Shown: piece after piece, positions 1-11,502 of the stretch
How positions within the stretch are numbered: the first letter of the stretch is position 1
How the letters are laid out: each line of letters begins with the position of its first letter
DNA from: Protostelium mycophagum
Lineage: Eukaryota > Evosea > Variosea > Protosteliida > Protosteliaceae
Direction of reading: 5' to 3'
NCBI GenBank assembly: GCA_002081555.1
Contig: MZNV01000597.1
Location: forward strand, 1-31,299
DNA length: 31,299 nucleotides
Position numbers and translations under genes: made by a program
Notes under the pieces: generated by a model
What the model saw: the letters and a program-made list of their open reading frames with translations, nothing else
Database searches by the model: none
What the model was told of the DNA's origin: nothing

Positions 1-31
1 TATATAAATATATATATAAATATATATATAT
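1..31. repeat. AT dinucleotide tract at window edge
   Basis: Almost pure TA/TAA sequence. It is probably the 3' part of an intron of the gene that continues from outside the window, because an AG followed by open coding sequence comes directly after it. Confidence 0.7.
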
Positions 32-38
32 GTGATAG

Positions 39-1564
39 ATGAACAGGAAGTGATATCAAGAGGGATACCAGAGGAGCGATGTGCAGGAATACCTCCCATA
101 GTGAAGAGTATAGTATCAACAGTTAGGGAAGTATTGGTATGCAGAAATGAGAACCGCAATGACGAGAAGGAGTTATCACACCTAGCAACACTCGTTGAAG
201 ACTTGAAGACATTAGACGACGCATTGTTTAGTAATGTAATTAAATATACATCAATATTTATCCTGAATATATAGGACATAAAGCGCGCATCAACTCCTGT
301 CGAAAAACCGGTGGATACCACACCCATAATTCGAATTAATGAGTATCACCCGTACTTAAGGAAGTTAGTACAAGGCATAGAGGAGGAGATCGACGATGTC
401 AAGTTAGCCGCTGCTCTATTGAAAGATACAATCAGTCAAATCATCAAATTTCTCGAAAACATAGACCCGTCGCAATTGAAAGAGGTTCGATATGCATTTA
501 TGTAGATATCAATAAATAAATATGCTTACAGCCTGAGATGATAAGAGATAAGATAAGAGAAGTACGGGAAGGGTTATCATGCATATTGAGTAGTTATAGA
601 GAATATACTTCAACCGGGGACAATCGCAAGTTATTGAAATATATATCTGATGTCGACCCAACGATAAAGATGTTAGAAGTAACTGTCAGAACTCAAACAC
701 CTTCTAAGGTATTTACGAATAAGTGAATAATATTTATATCTCGTAGAAGAGTCCACCTCCTGTCAATCCAAGATGGTCAGAGAGAATACCGATAAAGCCA
801 ATAAAGCCGGCAGCATTAAGAAATTCATCAATCGTATTCCCAGCGAAGATCGAGGTATGTGGAATGAAATGCGATTATTTATAACATAAATAAATATATA
901 AACAGGAGAATACCAAGCCACCGGAGAAGAAGGAAGTTCACAGGGATATTTGGGTCAAAAGTTATTTTTCAGAAACAACGAAGTTGATGAAATTGAACCG
1001 CCAAGACTTTGCAACATACGAAATATTCAAGGTAGATATTGCTAGATATCAAAGAATAAACATATGACATTGGTACAGAAGAAGATCTTCAGCAAATATC
1101 CACCTGGAATATTGAGGTTAGAAGATATGAGGGTATCATTCAAGAGTATATCCGGTGTCATGCTAATGTTGGAAAATGATAGCGATGTCATGTATACATT
1201 GGAAGCCTATTTATGCGCGCCCGAAGGTGTGAAGGTGGAGTTGTACATATTGTTGAGACCACCACACTCACCCGGTATGACATCACCTCTCACTCATATT
1301 TATGATTATAGCTGGGTTGAATGATAGACTTCGTGCTGTGACAGAATCACTCGCAACATCAAGATCGACTTCACACGAGAGCATTATCATCACCAGATCG
1401 ATCAACAAGATGGTGGGAGAGCACAATACCTTGAGGAAGCAACAAAACAACCTCATTGCAGAATTGAAAGAAGGTACACCATCACGAATCTCTGTAATCT
1501 GATGTATCTAGGGGTCGCATTGAATAAGACACCGACACGAGCACCTGTGAGAAAGCAGTACTGA
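39..1564 (+). CDS. Unrecognised helical protein, 3' part, 8 exons
   Basis: This is a 5'-partial gene. I do not recognise the family. Exons that join in phase are about 39-235, 275-484, 532-708, 747-854, 906-1031, 1079-1274, 1312-1473 and 1512-1564 (TGA), all bounded by GT/AG, with introns of about 38-51 nt. The visible part is about 340 residues. Its first three exons are rich in charged and hydrophobic heptad-like helix (for example LRKLVQGIEEEIDDVKLAAA). A short proline-rich linker follows (KSPPPVNPRW), then a mixed segment containing KYPPGILRLEDMRVSF, and a last basic helix. No membrane segment or catalytic motif is visible. A coiled-coil scaffold or adaptor is a guess. It converges on AASS, with stop codons 123 bp apart. 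The first exon could also start at 47, after a second AG. Confidence 0.72.
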
Positions 1565-1687
1565 AGAATCTGTGGTTCCTGTAGAGGAGTATAGGCTTGC
1601 TCATTCAATCTCACAAAAGAGGAACTTGACATCCATAAAATAAACAATATCCAACTAGTACATCGATGTCCATTCTGATGAGTTGTA

Positions 1688-4600
1688 TTAATATACCTTC
1701 TGTGACTTTTGCATCCTCTCTACGAATATGATGCCCTCTGACTTCAATGCCTTCAATATTGGAATGTAAATGGATGGTGAAAGCGGTCCCATAATTCCTT
1801 TCTCGGGGATCTTCCCCTCTACAATCAGCTCCGCAGCGATCGAGGCTGGTATCGCTACCGTCTTTGCCATTGCAGACATTCTCTCATTGCCATGGACCAC
1901 CAGTGTGGATGTTCTTGTTTGCTATGAAAATGTTATTTTATGTATCATTCATTCATTATCTACCAATTTTCCATCAGGGAATTCTACACCGAATATGTGA
2001 TGTAATATGATCATATCGTATTCAAACTTCTCATAGACCATCTTCTTAGACATTAATTCAGCCATTGTGTCCAGCCAATTTCCCTTCTTATCCAGTACAT
2101 TGTCGCTCATCATTCCTAACCTAGATGATGTCATTATGATTAATCTCTTTCTTCTCAAATACCATCTGATTGCGTTTGTAATTTTTCTACTCTGATCGTC
2201 ATCAAATCCCTTGTTTGGAAATCCATTCTCTGGTCTTAATATATGCTTGATCGTCTTGCTAGTAGAGAAGTGATCCTTCGCTTCAAGGTGAGTCCTCAAT
2301 GCTTTGTTCTATCATAGTTACCATCTATTTATCATTGTGTGATCTTATTTACCCATGTGATTTCAGGAGCATCCTTCTGCAAATAGGGGACAGGTGCAGT
2401 GTCCAATAAACCTAATTGAACTATTCCTTGCATGATTGCACCCCAACCCTCATTTCATCAATATTCATCATGATCAAGTATTGTCTTACTGTATATCTGA
2501 GTGTACCACGGAAAAAGGTCTTCAATTCTGGCCTTGATAAACCATATTGACTGATATAAGATGTGCTATCTCTGTTCGGTACTCCCTCCAATGAAAACCC
2601 GGGGAATATGCTCACCTATAAGTATTCATCTACATTCTTATTCATGTGCAGCTGTAAGTACCTCCTGTCTTCTTGAAAATAGATCACTTCCATCGACTTG
2701 CTTCTCATGTGACTCTTGTAGATACTTGGATGGATGTGTAGATGCGACTAGCACTCCTCTGGGTGACCAAGAGAATTTGTAACCGAAAGGATTCATAGAA
2801 GCCTCTGGCATTGGAAGACCACCACACCAGGATACGAAGGATCTGACCTTCCCGTTATTCTTCTTAATATCACTGATGACCCGCAGAGCTTCCATATGGT
2901 CCAGTCCAGGATCTAACCCAGTCTCACATAAGAAGGTTAATCCGTTCTCTGCCACTCTACTCCGTGTTATTTTTTTGTACTATAGTTATAAATAAACTCA
3001 CTCTTGTGACAGAGATCTCATCTCTTCACTGATGTATGAGGATGTCACAAGATGTCTCTTTGTTCTGAGGCATGATCTCGCAACATAGAGGTGTAGATCC
3101 GCGGGAATGAGACTGATGACAACACTATGCCCTCTGATCAATTCATCCAATTTGTTGTCATCTTTGACATCGAGGATAGCTGCTTTAACGTTCTTCTTGT
3201 TTCCTACTGCTTTCTGTACTTGTTCCAATGTAATGTCCGCTTGTTCAGTTAATTATTACTCAACCGAACAAAATGATGATATTAAGAGTGGGTAAAGTTT
3301 GACATACCAACAGTAATTGTGTAAGACGAATTTCTCGATAAGTAAGAAATCGCCGCGATGGAGACAAATCCTGCTCCTAATATGAGGAAGCTCTTCTGTT
3401 TGGCTCTTCATAAATTCAGAATTATGAATTATATTCATTCATCTACACATAATCAAATCTTACGTAAGGTCGTTCTCTTGTCTCAATACGGATATGTACT
3501 CAAAATTTGGAGTTAATTTACCGTGGCATGTAATCACAGCTTTCCTTATCTCCTCTGGTAAATCGTTCTGCTCTTCAAAGGGAAGCGATTGATCGGACTT
3601 TATCTTATATGATAATGAATAATAATGATAGAGCAATCATATTGATGACTCACCAGAGCTTCCAAGAAAGGCATCAAGTGATCACCAAAATACTCCGTTG
3701 CTTCCTTGGGAAATTCGGTCGGGAAATTATCCACTGCACAAAATAATACTCCAGGTTTGTAGATCCACCCCGTCTCGGTGTGTCTATTTGCAAAATGAAT
3801 ATAGATTATGTCTGGTGATGATGCATGGTGATACTTACGCATCATGTACATCTCCTGTTAGAGGGTCATACACGAAGCATGGGTTATCTATCGATGTTGT
3901 CTTGATCAATGCCTCAATAGATCCCTTTTGTTCGTCAGTAGATGAAAAATGTTGGTATTTTGAGGGATTACCATGGGGTCACAGGTGATATCTCCCACTG
4001 CTATTAATCTTGATTTTCCAGATTCAAACATATCGCTCATCTGATCGTTATTGATTAGTCTCGGGTATTTAGGATCCCAATACATGCAATTCAGTATGCA
4101 GGTCACATACGGTGCGAACTATAATTGTCATTGCATCTTCACCTCTGTATAAAATACCTTTTCGTAGAAAGTGTTATTGTAATTCTCTGGATGTTCGTAA
4201 TAATCTTTTTTGTCGAATTCCTTCTTCTCTTTGTGCTCAGACCAGTCTGCCACTGTCGTGATCACCAGATAAACGTGGTGGGCGGATGCCTCTGTGGTAT
4301 GTTATTATGGGAGGAAGAGAGATGATTACCTTCTGGGTGGAGTACCAACTGTTCTAGCTCATTCTGTTGAATGATCTTGTGTGGTAATAATTTCATAATC
4401 TCTTGAGAACCTCTGGATACATTTCCGGCCTCAGAAGTGATGAGAAAAGTGAAGGGAACCATACTCTGTGGTAGCCCATAATTAGATATCTCCTCTCCCA
4501 TGTGTAACACGGCTGTCTTCGCCATTTCCACCGTGTTGTAGCAGTAGGAATATCCAAGGTGCTAAAATTGTCAGTATGACGGTTTGGATTGAATAATTAC

Positions 4601-5169
4601 CAAGAAGGGAGTGGAATGACCGAGAGCGAGTAGTCTATCTCCCAAAGCATGGAGGGTATCCACTGTACCAGCGAATCCTGCAAACTTTCCAAAGCGTACA
4701 AGACGAGAGCCGGTGTTGTCTGTTATTCCTTCATAGTCGATGAGGCGGATGTTCTAGGAGATTCAACGAGTGATCATGAAGCTTTTGGTCCTTACTTTCT
4801 GGAGTATAGAGTCCAGCATTTCCATGTTCTTCTGTTGTGCTTTGATTGTGTGGGAGAAGAAGAGGTATGTTTTGTTCTCAGCGAGTAATTCGATTGGAAT
4901 CTCCTTCACAGCGATGATTGTTCCTGCTTCAGAAATATCTTCGACAATCTCTGCACCAGCCTGTAACTCTAAGATAACTAATCTTTTAGGGCGTGTACCT
5001 GAGAGTATGCAGCGTCTGAATATGTTCTCAAAGTAGAGGGCTGCACCAAGACTCTGATGCCCTTCTCTACTAATTTTTTCACATGAGAAGGGCCAACTGG
5101 AGCTCTTCTCTCCCATCTATTCTTGTCCTCACGACGTATACCGACGACATACTCTTTCATTGCAGTCAT
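1688..5169 (-). CDS. AASS: Bifunctional lysine-ketoglutarate reductase / saccharopine dehydrogenase
   Basis: This enzyme carries out the first two steps of lysine degradation: lysine plus 2-oxoglutarate to saccharopine, then to glutamate and aminoadipate semialdehyde. It is usually mitochondrial. Sixteen exons join in phase: 5169-4999, 4960-4796, 4753-4601, 4561-4330, 4291-4158, 4118-3972, 3924-3839, 3783-3654, 3597-3464, 3405-3308, 3239-3002, 2956-2662, 2615-2490, 2448-2353, 2308-1964 and 1921-1688. They give 927 codons plus stop, the usual length of animal AASS. The LKR half (about 1-450) starts GIRREDKNRWERRAPVGPSHV and contains KTYLFFSHTIKAQ. The SDH half starts with a Rossmann strand, LILGAGFVS (about 455), and contains GLDPGLDHM, YKFSWSPRGVL, EGVPNRDS, FRGTLRY and SAMAKTV. 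I see no obvious presequence. It is divergent from the MscS-like gene across 206 bp. Higher fungi normally make lysine with separate saccharopine enzymes, so the fused form is a useful taxonomic clue. Confidence 0.95.
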
Positions 5170-5375
5170 CCAAGTTTTAGAGGTGCTCGTTTTGGGTATT
5201 CTCGTCGTTTGATGCCGGCGTTCTGATCAAAGAATGGGGTTTACAGAACGAGAATTTCGGTTTACATATCATCTTGACACTTACGCGCTCGGATAAATTA
5301 ATACGGCTTTAGAGGTGTAGAATGCCTCACTTACGTAATCTGTGGATGGTGAGAGAACATTTTTGAGATCAGACC
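5170..5375. promoter_or_regulatory. Shared promoter region, AASS / MscS-like
   Basis: The two start codons are 206 bp apart on opposite strands, so both promoters must lie here or in the first exons. I see no clear TATA box or recognised operator. Confidence 0.5.
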
Positions 5376-8106
5376 ATGCTCAAGACGAGTGGAACATTAA
5401 ATCGTAGTCGATCTTCTCAGGATGATGCCACTATTGAACTTGTATCCTTGCGGAGGTAGGAACACTAGATTCTTGTTTCCTCCCTCACGAGCACCAGAAG
5501 TGGCCGAAACAGCGAGGAGTCCACTAATCGAAAAGCAGTTCTTTCCTTCAAACATAAATTATCAGGAAGGTAAGTCGACTCAAGAGTGGGTTGTCACTCA
5601 AATTTTGGAGATTTTGGGAACCTTGGAACGGTCTCGATAAATATCCTTCCAAGAGAATACCTGTGGGACTTGTTATCTTTGGTCTTCTCTGGTTAATCCT
5701 CAATCTCTTAGGTGAGCACAAGAGTCTTGTAATCTGATTATTGAAGAGTTCAGGAGTTGGAATATATTATTTGGCCTTCTCTGGGGTGATTGAGACCAGA
5801 GAATACTTGGGTGTTCCTATCACAAGGTAAGCTCGAAAAGAAGACAATTTCTTCGATATTAATGATATTAATATTAGGTGGTTATTTCTTTTAGATGGTA
5901 GTGTATCTGGTCATATTGTGATATCACTCATATGGAAGTGTGTGAGTAGATATAATATTTATATATAAATAATAAAATAGGTGATACAAGGAATGGAATA
6001 CCTAGCAAGGAGGTACTATGAATACACTTATTATGATCAGAAATACGAGAGGCTAATAGGTTAGGTTCTCAAAGATACAGTACGCATACTTTTTGGTGTA
6101 TCCATATGAGAGATTATTGTGGATGACAACATCTTCCATATTTATGATCTATTTATACCAATTGGTGTTATCGGCATATATCAATCATCAAGTGATATTC
6201 ATCTGGTATTCATTCCTCACTTATTTCCAGGTGATCTATTATGTTTAGATATATATCATGGTGATACAATACAGATACTACTGTTATACATATTGAACAG
6301 AGGGATCATAACTGTATTGAATGGTGTTGTCTATAAAGATATGCAATATCATATCATCAACTCATATATGCATCAAAATTGGATCAAGGATATAGAAAAT
6401 AACACTATTGACCATCATGACAACATCAACCTCACCTCAAGGGTAAATATCTTCTATTCTTTTGTGTCACAGAAGAATGGATGTATATATATATGTATAT
6501 GTATTTATATGTGTGTATGTATTTATATATGTCTCTGTATATAAATGTACTTATATATATGTATATAGTTTCAAACGGCAGATATGTCCCTAGACTTGAA
6601 TTTGGCCCACGACAATGATGAAGAGATATCAACACCGATAGAGGAAGCTTCCGAATATATTGCACATAAGGTATAGTTATTATTACAAGTGATGAGATCA
6701 GTGATAGTGCAGCTGGTAAAGAAATATGGAGGAGCACAAGAGTATCTTTCTGTCGATGATTTCGAGAAGATAATTAGATCAGAGGGAAATATCGCTTTCA
6801 AATACTTTGACGTGGTGAGCAGTTATAGATATATATATATATAGATATATATATATATAGATATAGATATATATAGATATAGATAGATATATGTATAAAA
6901 GTGTATAATCGAACAATGTAGAGGAATAATGGAAAGGTTGTGGTGAGTGATATAATAGAAGCGATAAAGGAGATATTGATCAATAGAAAGACACTGGTGA
7001 ATAGGATGAAGAGCAGGAGACTGTGAGTAACACCTGATAGATATACAATTCATAAACGTAATTCATAAATATCGTGACAAATACAGGAGTGTAGACGTGT
7101 TATCGATATTACTGAAAATAATATTCTCGGTATTATCATTGGGAATATTCCTATACAATATGTCCGTGGACTTGATCCATCTTACTGTCGCGGCATCAAC
7201 GATATTATTAGGTGTCAGCTTTGCCTATTCAACTCCACTACAAGAGGTCATCATCATCAATCTATATCTATATCTCATATAAATACAGTTATTTTATTCA
7301 TTACACATGCTATATTCTGTTCAACCCTTTGATATAGGGGATCACATCAAGATAGGTATGTCATATCATGTATATATATACATATCATGTCTATATATAC
7401 ATATCATGTCTACATATGCTTATCTATATATAGATGGTGGTCCTATACTCATTGTAGATCAAGTTGGTGTCCTCACTTCTAAATTCCACTCGGCAGGTAC
7501 ATGATATTGTTATATATATTATTTGATATATTATTTTATATGATATATTATATGATATATTATATGATATATATATGATATTATAGATGGATATTCTGTG
7601 TACATGAGGAATTATAAATTATCCAATTCGATTATATCAAATATGAACCGAGGACAATATGTAACAATAGAGATACAGGTACATCATCCTTTATATAATA
7701 ATATATACATATAGTTTATATAATAATATATTGAAATACACACAGTTTCCTGTGAAGAAGAGTACAAATATGCTCAAATTAAATCAACTTGGGAAGATGA
7801 TAGAAAATCATCTCGATAGATCATTGGTAAGAGGAACATTATATATCCTTCTATAATTATATATGTAGATGTGGTCTCAATACAATCTAATGGTCTGCAA
7901 TGACACGAAGATATTAAACGAAATATACCTCACTTTAAGAGTGAATATAGACAGAGTCAAATGGCAGCAAGGAACTATTTGGTCTGCTGCAAGAACAGCG
8001 GTAAGACGATAGTTTAGAAGGAATTATGACATCTTAATAGTTGATGCTTGAAGTACAGGGAATGCTTACCGAATTAGATATAGATTCGGCTGTGGCATTG
8101 ATTTAA
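5376..8106 (+). CDS. MscS-family mechanosensitive channel with EF-hand
   Basis: A membrane-tension-gated ion channel subunit. MscS proteins form heptamers, and fungal relatives sit in ER or other endomembranes. Seventeen exons join in phase: 5376-5455, 5566-5711, 5754-5826, 5878-5941, 5981-6012, 6065-6230, 6275-6442, 6569-6670, 6713-6814, 6922-7022, 7087-7246, 7289-7355, 7434-7496, 7587-7678, 7746-7826, 7869-8000 and 8059-8106, giving 558 aa. Hydrophobic segments occur at about residues 65-100 (PVGLVIFGLLWLILNLL) and in exons 4-7. An EF-hand-like loop, D-V-R-N-N-G-K-V-V-V-S-D, begins near residue 310. It is followed by the MscS core: a hydrophobic helix, the pore-type segment LLGVSFAYSTPLQE, then QPFDIGDHIKIDGGP and the beta-domain segment VGVLTSKFHSADGYSVYMRN. 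An EF-hand just before the MscS core is known from fungal Msy1/Msy2-type channels, which suggests Ca2+ control. Position 1 (D) and the central G of the loop are present, but the loop is degenerate at position 3. Introns are AT-rich and repetitive. Confidence 0.9.
6443..6568 (+). repeat. AT microsatellite inside an MscS-like intron
   Basis: TA- and TGTA-rich simple repeat filling most of the intron. Similar TA/GATA tracts fill the introns at 6815-6921, 7356-7433 (a CATATCATGT-type unit repeated) and 7497-7586. Confidence 0.8.
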
Positions 8107-8165
8107 TCATACCAGGAGGCATTGATTTAATAATACAAGGAGGCATTGATTTAGTGATACAAGAA
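8094..8165 (+). repeat. Three tandem 24-bp copies across the MscS-like stop codon
   Basis: The unit ggcattgatttaataatacaagga varies slightly and occurs at 8094-8117, 8118-8141 and 8142-8165. The first copy holds the last codons and the TAA of the channel gene. Because 24 is a multiple of 3, each later copy again reads A-L-I-stop in the same frame. Confidence 0.9.
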
Positions 8166-8184
8166 TACCTTTCTACTGTACAAA

Positions 8185-8190
8185 TTTATT
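8185..8190 (-). terminator. Poly(A) signal of RNR2
   Basis: AATAAA on the minus strand, 8 bp beyond the RNR2 stop codon. Confidence 0.5.
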
Positions 8191-8197
8191 GACCAAC

Positions 8198-9282
8198 TTA
8201 AAAGTCATCTAAGATCTCGAGCTTTCTTCTCTCTGAACCGGCGCCAGAGGACTTGGCTGAATTGGCGACACCAGCCTTGGCGTACTCTGAGACTCTACGC
8301 TCAAAGAAGTTGGTCTTTCCTTGCAGAGAGATGAGGACCATCCAATCAAAGGGGTTCTCGGCATGGAAGTGCTTGGGGCACTTGAGGGCGACGAGCAGTC
8401 TATCGGCGACAAACTCGATATACTGTGTCATCAGGTTGGCGTTCATTCCAATCAGACCAACTGGCAAAGCCTCGGTGACAAACTCCTTCTCGCACTCCAC
8501 GGCGTCAAGGATGATCTTCTTCACGGTCTCTTGGCTGGGTTTCTCTTGTAGCATGTTGAAGAGCAGGCAGGCAAAGTCGCAGTGGAGTCCTTCGTCGCGA
8601 GAAATAAATTCGTTTGATGTGGAAAGACCTGGCATGAGACCTCTCTTCTTCAACCAAAAGATGGAACAGAAGGAACCAGAGAAGAAGATGCCCTCTACGG
8701 CAGCGAAAGCGACGAGGCGTTCTCCGAAAGAGTCGGAATCATTGATCCAGCGAAGAGCCCAGTCCGCCTTCTTTTTGATGCAGGGGATGTGGTCGATGGC
8801 ATGGAAGAGCATTGCCTTCTCGGTGGGGTCCTTGATGTACGTGTCTATCAAGAGAGAATAAGTCTCAGCGTGTATGTTCTCAATGGCAATTTGAAACCCA
8901 TAAAAGCATCGCGCCTCAGGGACCTAAAGCACATCAATAAAAAAAGTTGAGGGTGGCAATATACCTGGACCTCAGACATAAAACGGCCGGCGAGGTTCTC
9001 GTTGACGATTCCATCAGAGGCAGCAAAGAACGCAAGAACTCTGGAGATGAAGAATCTCTCGTTATCGTTCAGTTTGTTGTTCCAGTCAACAAGATCTGGT
9101 GAAAGATCGAGCTCCTCTGCTGTCCAAAAGCAGGCCTGAGCTACCTTATAGAATCTCCAGATCTCGTCATAATTAATGGGGAAGAGGACAAATCGGTCCT
9201 TGTTATCCATAAGAAGAGGGTCTGTAGAGACCTTGGCGACGGGTCGACGAGTGACCTCAGCTGAGATGGTTGTGTCCTTCAT
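8198..9282 (-). CDS. RNR2: Ribonucleotide reductase class I small subunit (R2)
   Basis: R2 carries the di-iron centre and tyrosyl radical used to reduce ribonucleotides to deoxyribonucleotides, and acts with R1 (not in the window). Two exons, 9282-8965 and 8923-8198, flank a 41-nt intron and give 347 aa, somewhat short at the N-terminus compared with animal R2. All metal ligands of the family are visible: D in [10 protein letters not shown] (about D59), E and H in IENIHAETY (about E121, H124), E in [14 protein letters not shown], and ExxH in [10 protein letters not shown]. The radical tyrosine is at about Y128. The C-terminus KLEILDDF ends in acidic residues and Phe, like the R2 tail that docks on R1. 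The divergent promoter holds two E2F-type boxes, fitting S-phase control. Codon use is more GC-rich than in the left-hand genes, as expected for a highly expressed gene. Confidence 0.97.
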
Positions 9283-9343
9283 TTTTATGGGACGTTGTTG
9301 GTCTGTTGGTGGCAGGAATGATACAGTGTTTCAAAATCGGCAA

Positions 9344-9377
9344 TTTTGAGCGGGAAGAATTTTGGCGGGAAAAATTT
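9344..9377. promoter_or_regulatory. Two E2F/DP-type boxes upstream of RNR2
   Basis: Two GCGGGAA cores lie side by side: ttttgagcgggaagaa (9344-9359) and aattttggcgggaaaaattt (9358-9377). The second is close to the classical TTTTGGCGGGAAA site. They lie about 60-95 bp upstream of the RNR2 start. RNR genes are well-known E2F targets in animals and plants. The same region would also serve the divergent gene at 9472. Confidence 0.6.
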
Positions 9378-9471
9378 AGATCCCGAGCGTTTCTCAAACG
9401 GAACGGAAACGCCGGAGATTTCAAGAAATGCTCCGGGATTTATGTAGAAGGAAACAACACCATCGTGACGA

Positions 9472-9903
9472 ATGCTTTCGCAGCTGAGAAAGTTTAGGCT
9501 TCACCCTGTCCAATCTTTGCGCTCACCATCCATACAGAAACTTCCAAATATAATACCCAGAAAGATGTCAACAGCAGAACAATCAGGAGAAGTACCTTTA
9601 TTACCTGCACCAACACCAGGAGAATATCAGAAATTAGAAGTTGGAAGCAAAGTGGCTTTAGAGGATATGGGTCCAGTAGTCGTTAATGAAGATGGAACAG
9701 TCTCTCAAATCGCCAATTGGAGTCAAATGAATCAAGTAAGTGTCCTGAACAGGTGTATTCAACTTAGGCAAAATAATTTGAAGTCACTCAAAGCGTGATT
9801 TGGCTGATTTAGTGTTTAGATCGAGCGAGAGAATGTAAATAGAATCCTTTTGAAAAGGAATAAGGAGAGACTTGAAAAATTAAAAAAAGCTGGTGTTCAA
9901 TAA
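9472..9903 (+). CDS. Small conserved protein (VVNEDGT-IANW type), likely mitochondrial
   Basis: Two exons, 9472-9735 and 9820-9903, around an 84-nt intron give 115 aa. The first 30 residues (MLSQLRKFRLHPVQS... to PRK) are rich in Arg, Ser and Leu and have no acidic residue, which is typical of a mitochondrial presequence. The core reads MGPVVVNEDGTVSQIANWSQM, then IERENVNRILLKRNKERLEKL. From memory, this short core (GPxVVNxDGTxxRIxNW...ERxxxxRxLxxRNxxRL) occurs in small uncharacterised fungal and plant proteins; the function is unknown to me. A downstream Met (MSTAEQ) could start a form without the presequence. It is divergent from RNR2 with 189 bp between starts. AATAAA at 9899-9904 overlaps the stop codon. 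Confidence 0.8.
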
Positions 9904-9904
9904 A

Positions 9905-11060
9905 TAACCACACTTTCATCTGATCATGTCTTTTCATTATACTTTCTTCTTTCAGCTAGTTCCCCTTGTGGTGTGTCTGTGACAATGGGACTCGCAGCAT
10001 TCACATCCTCTTCTTCTAGCTAAAATATTGAATGAATTGATAAGGGTTTGTGGATGGGCCTTGTGCTTTGTGTTTCTGTTCTTATCTGCTAAGAACATGC
10101 TTTGTGCACAGGCTTTCATGCACTAAGAATACATTGCTTTTTGTTGTTATATGTTAGTTCTCTCAAACAGTCCTTTGAGATTCTCAGATTCCTTATTCAT
10201 TTCTTGCCTCTGATCTTTGCATTCTGTATCCTATGTTTTAAGCAGTCTACAATGCTTTGTGGAAGTCCACAAAGGCCACCATTTTGTCATAGTAAAATGT
10301 AGTAATTAGGTAATATTCTTGTAAATATAGTAATTTTTATTAATTTATTCGTTCTTTATGTCATCAATGCCTGACATTCTGATCCTAATGTTTGTGACAA
10401 CACAATCAACGTTGTTGTTTATTTATTAAAGTTTGCAAAGTTACGCGTGCGCGTTTACAACGCGCAACACAGAAATTAGGAAGATTCAAGTGTTCATGGA
10501 ACAGCCATTATGGCTGAGTAATAAAGCACTTGAAGCACAATGTCCAAAATCTTGGACTGTCTTTGAGTTTACCTCTCTCTTTTGTTGTGTCATCAACAGT
10601 GGAAATAGCGGTTAACACAGATCTCCAATATCATCTGCGGTAAGAAGCATAACTTTCACTTTAACCACTATTTCCAATCCCAATGTTTGTGACAACGCAA
10701 CGCCTCTTTGTGTAAGTAACACATCTTCTAATACAAAGCTCAATGCTTTGCTGTTACTTGTGTTTTAATGTTGTTTTCATGACAAGGACAACCAATACTT
10801 GGTGAGATTGAGATTTACCTACCAACAGGATGAAGAACTTGCATAAATAGCAAATATAAACGTGAAATGTTAATTCTATTTTATTTTTACGCTTCTGAGA
10901 TTGTATTTTGGCTCAACTCTATTTTAAGGATGAATCTGAATACATTTCAAGTTCACACATTGTTTATTGACTATAATCACAGTGCACTCAGATGCAGAGT
11001 TAGTAGCGAAAGATATGAGCCCACACGGCCGCGACAGATTTCTTGAACTGGGAAGAAAGG
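9905..11060. other. Intergenic, no convincing gene; scattered repeats
   Basis: Only short, composition-driven open frames occur here. Visible structure: the direct repeat aatgtttgtgacaac at 10387-10401 and 10682-10696; an inverted repeat (tggaaatagcggttaa at 10600-10615 against ttaaccactatttcca at 10661-10676, one mismatch); and a GC-rich patch ttacgcgtgcgcg at 10441-10453. These could be the remains of a small transposon, but I find no clean ends. Confidence 0.5.
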
Positions 11061-11061
11061 T

Positions 11062-11500
11062 GTGTTGATCGAACGCATAAAGGATCAAGATCATTCCAAA
11101 GAATCAGAAGGCAAGAGAGACTCCCGCCGGACGAAAGAGTGCAATCAAGTCAAAATCACCGTCACTATCACCACAATCAACATCAACACCTCTAACATCA
11201 ATATCAACACCTCTAACATCAACATCGACACCTCCAACGGCAACATCACAACCAAACTCATGATCGCACTCACCTTGAAAGACTTGCCGCTCAAGGAAAC
11301 CAATCATGGAGAGATCGAGAAGAGAATATGTGAAGGCAGTAATGTTAGATAGCGAAGAGATCGACTTACTGGCGGTCGACTTAGAAGAGAGCTTGTCCAT
11401 AGGAGATCCAAAATAAAGAATGTGCTTGATTTTGTTCGCGAATTTGCTGTTCTGTCGGCGCGAAATCGATGAGTTCAAATTCAAAAGATGCTCCAATGTC
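11062..11500. other. Low-complexity 21-bp repeats and weak overlapping open frames
   Basis: Three imperfect 21-bp units (catcaacacctctaacatcaa type) lie at about 11178-11240. On the minus strand they read as a GVDVDVR-type heptapeptide inside an open frame at 11496-11104; on the plus strand they read as NINTSNI. A second minus frame, about 11518-11395, reads more protein-like (FELIDFAPTEQQIREQN) but stops. I cannot choose between them or name a family. Confidence 0.35.
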
Positions 11501-11502
11501 GA

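Noticed and set aside
8253-8861. Plus-strand open frame opposite RNR2
   Set aside because: It is antisense to the conserved R2 coding exon, a shadow frame.
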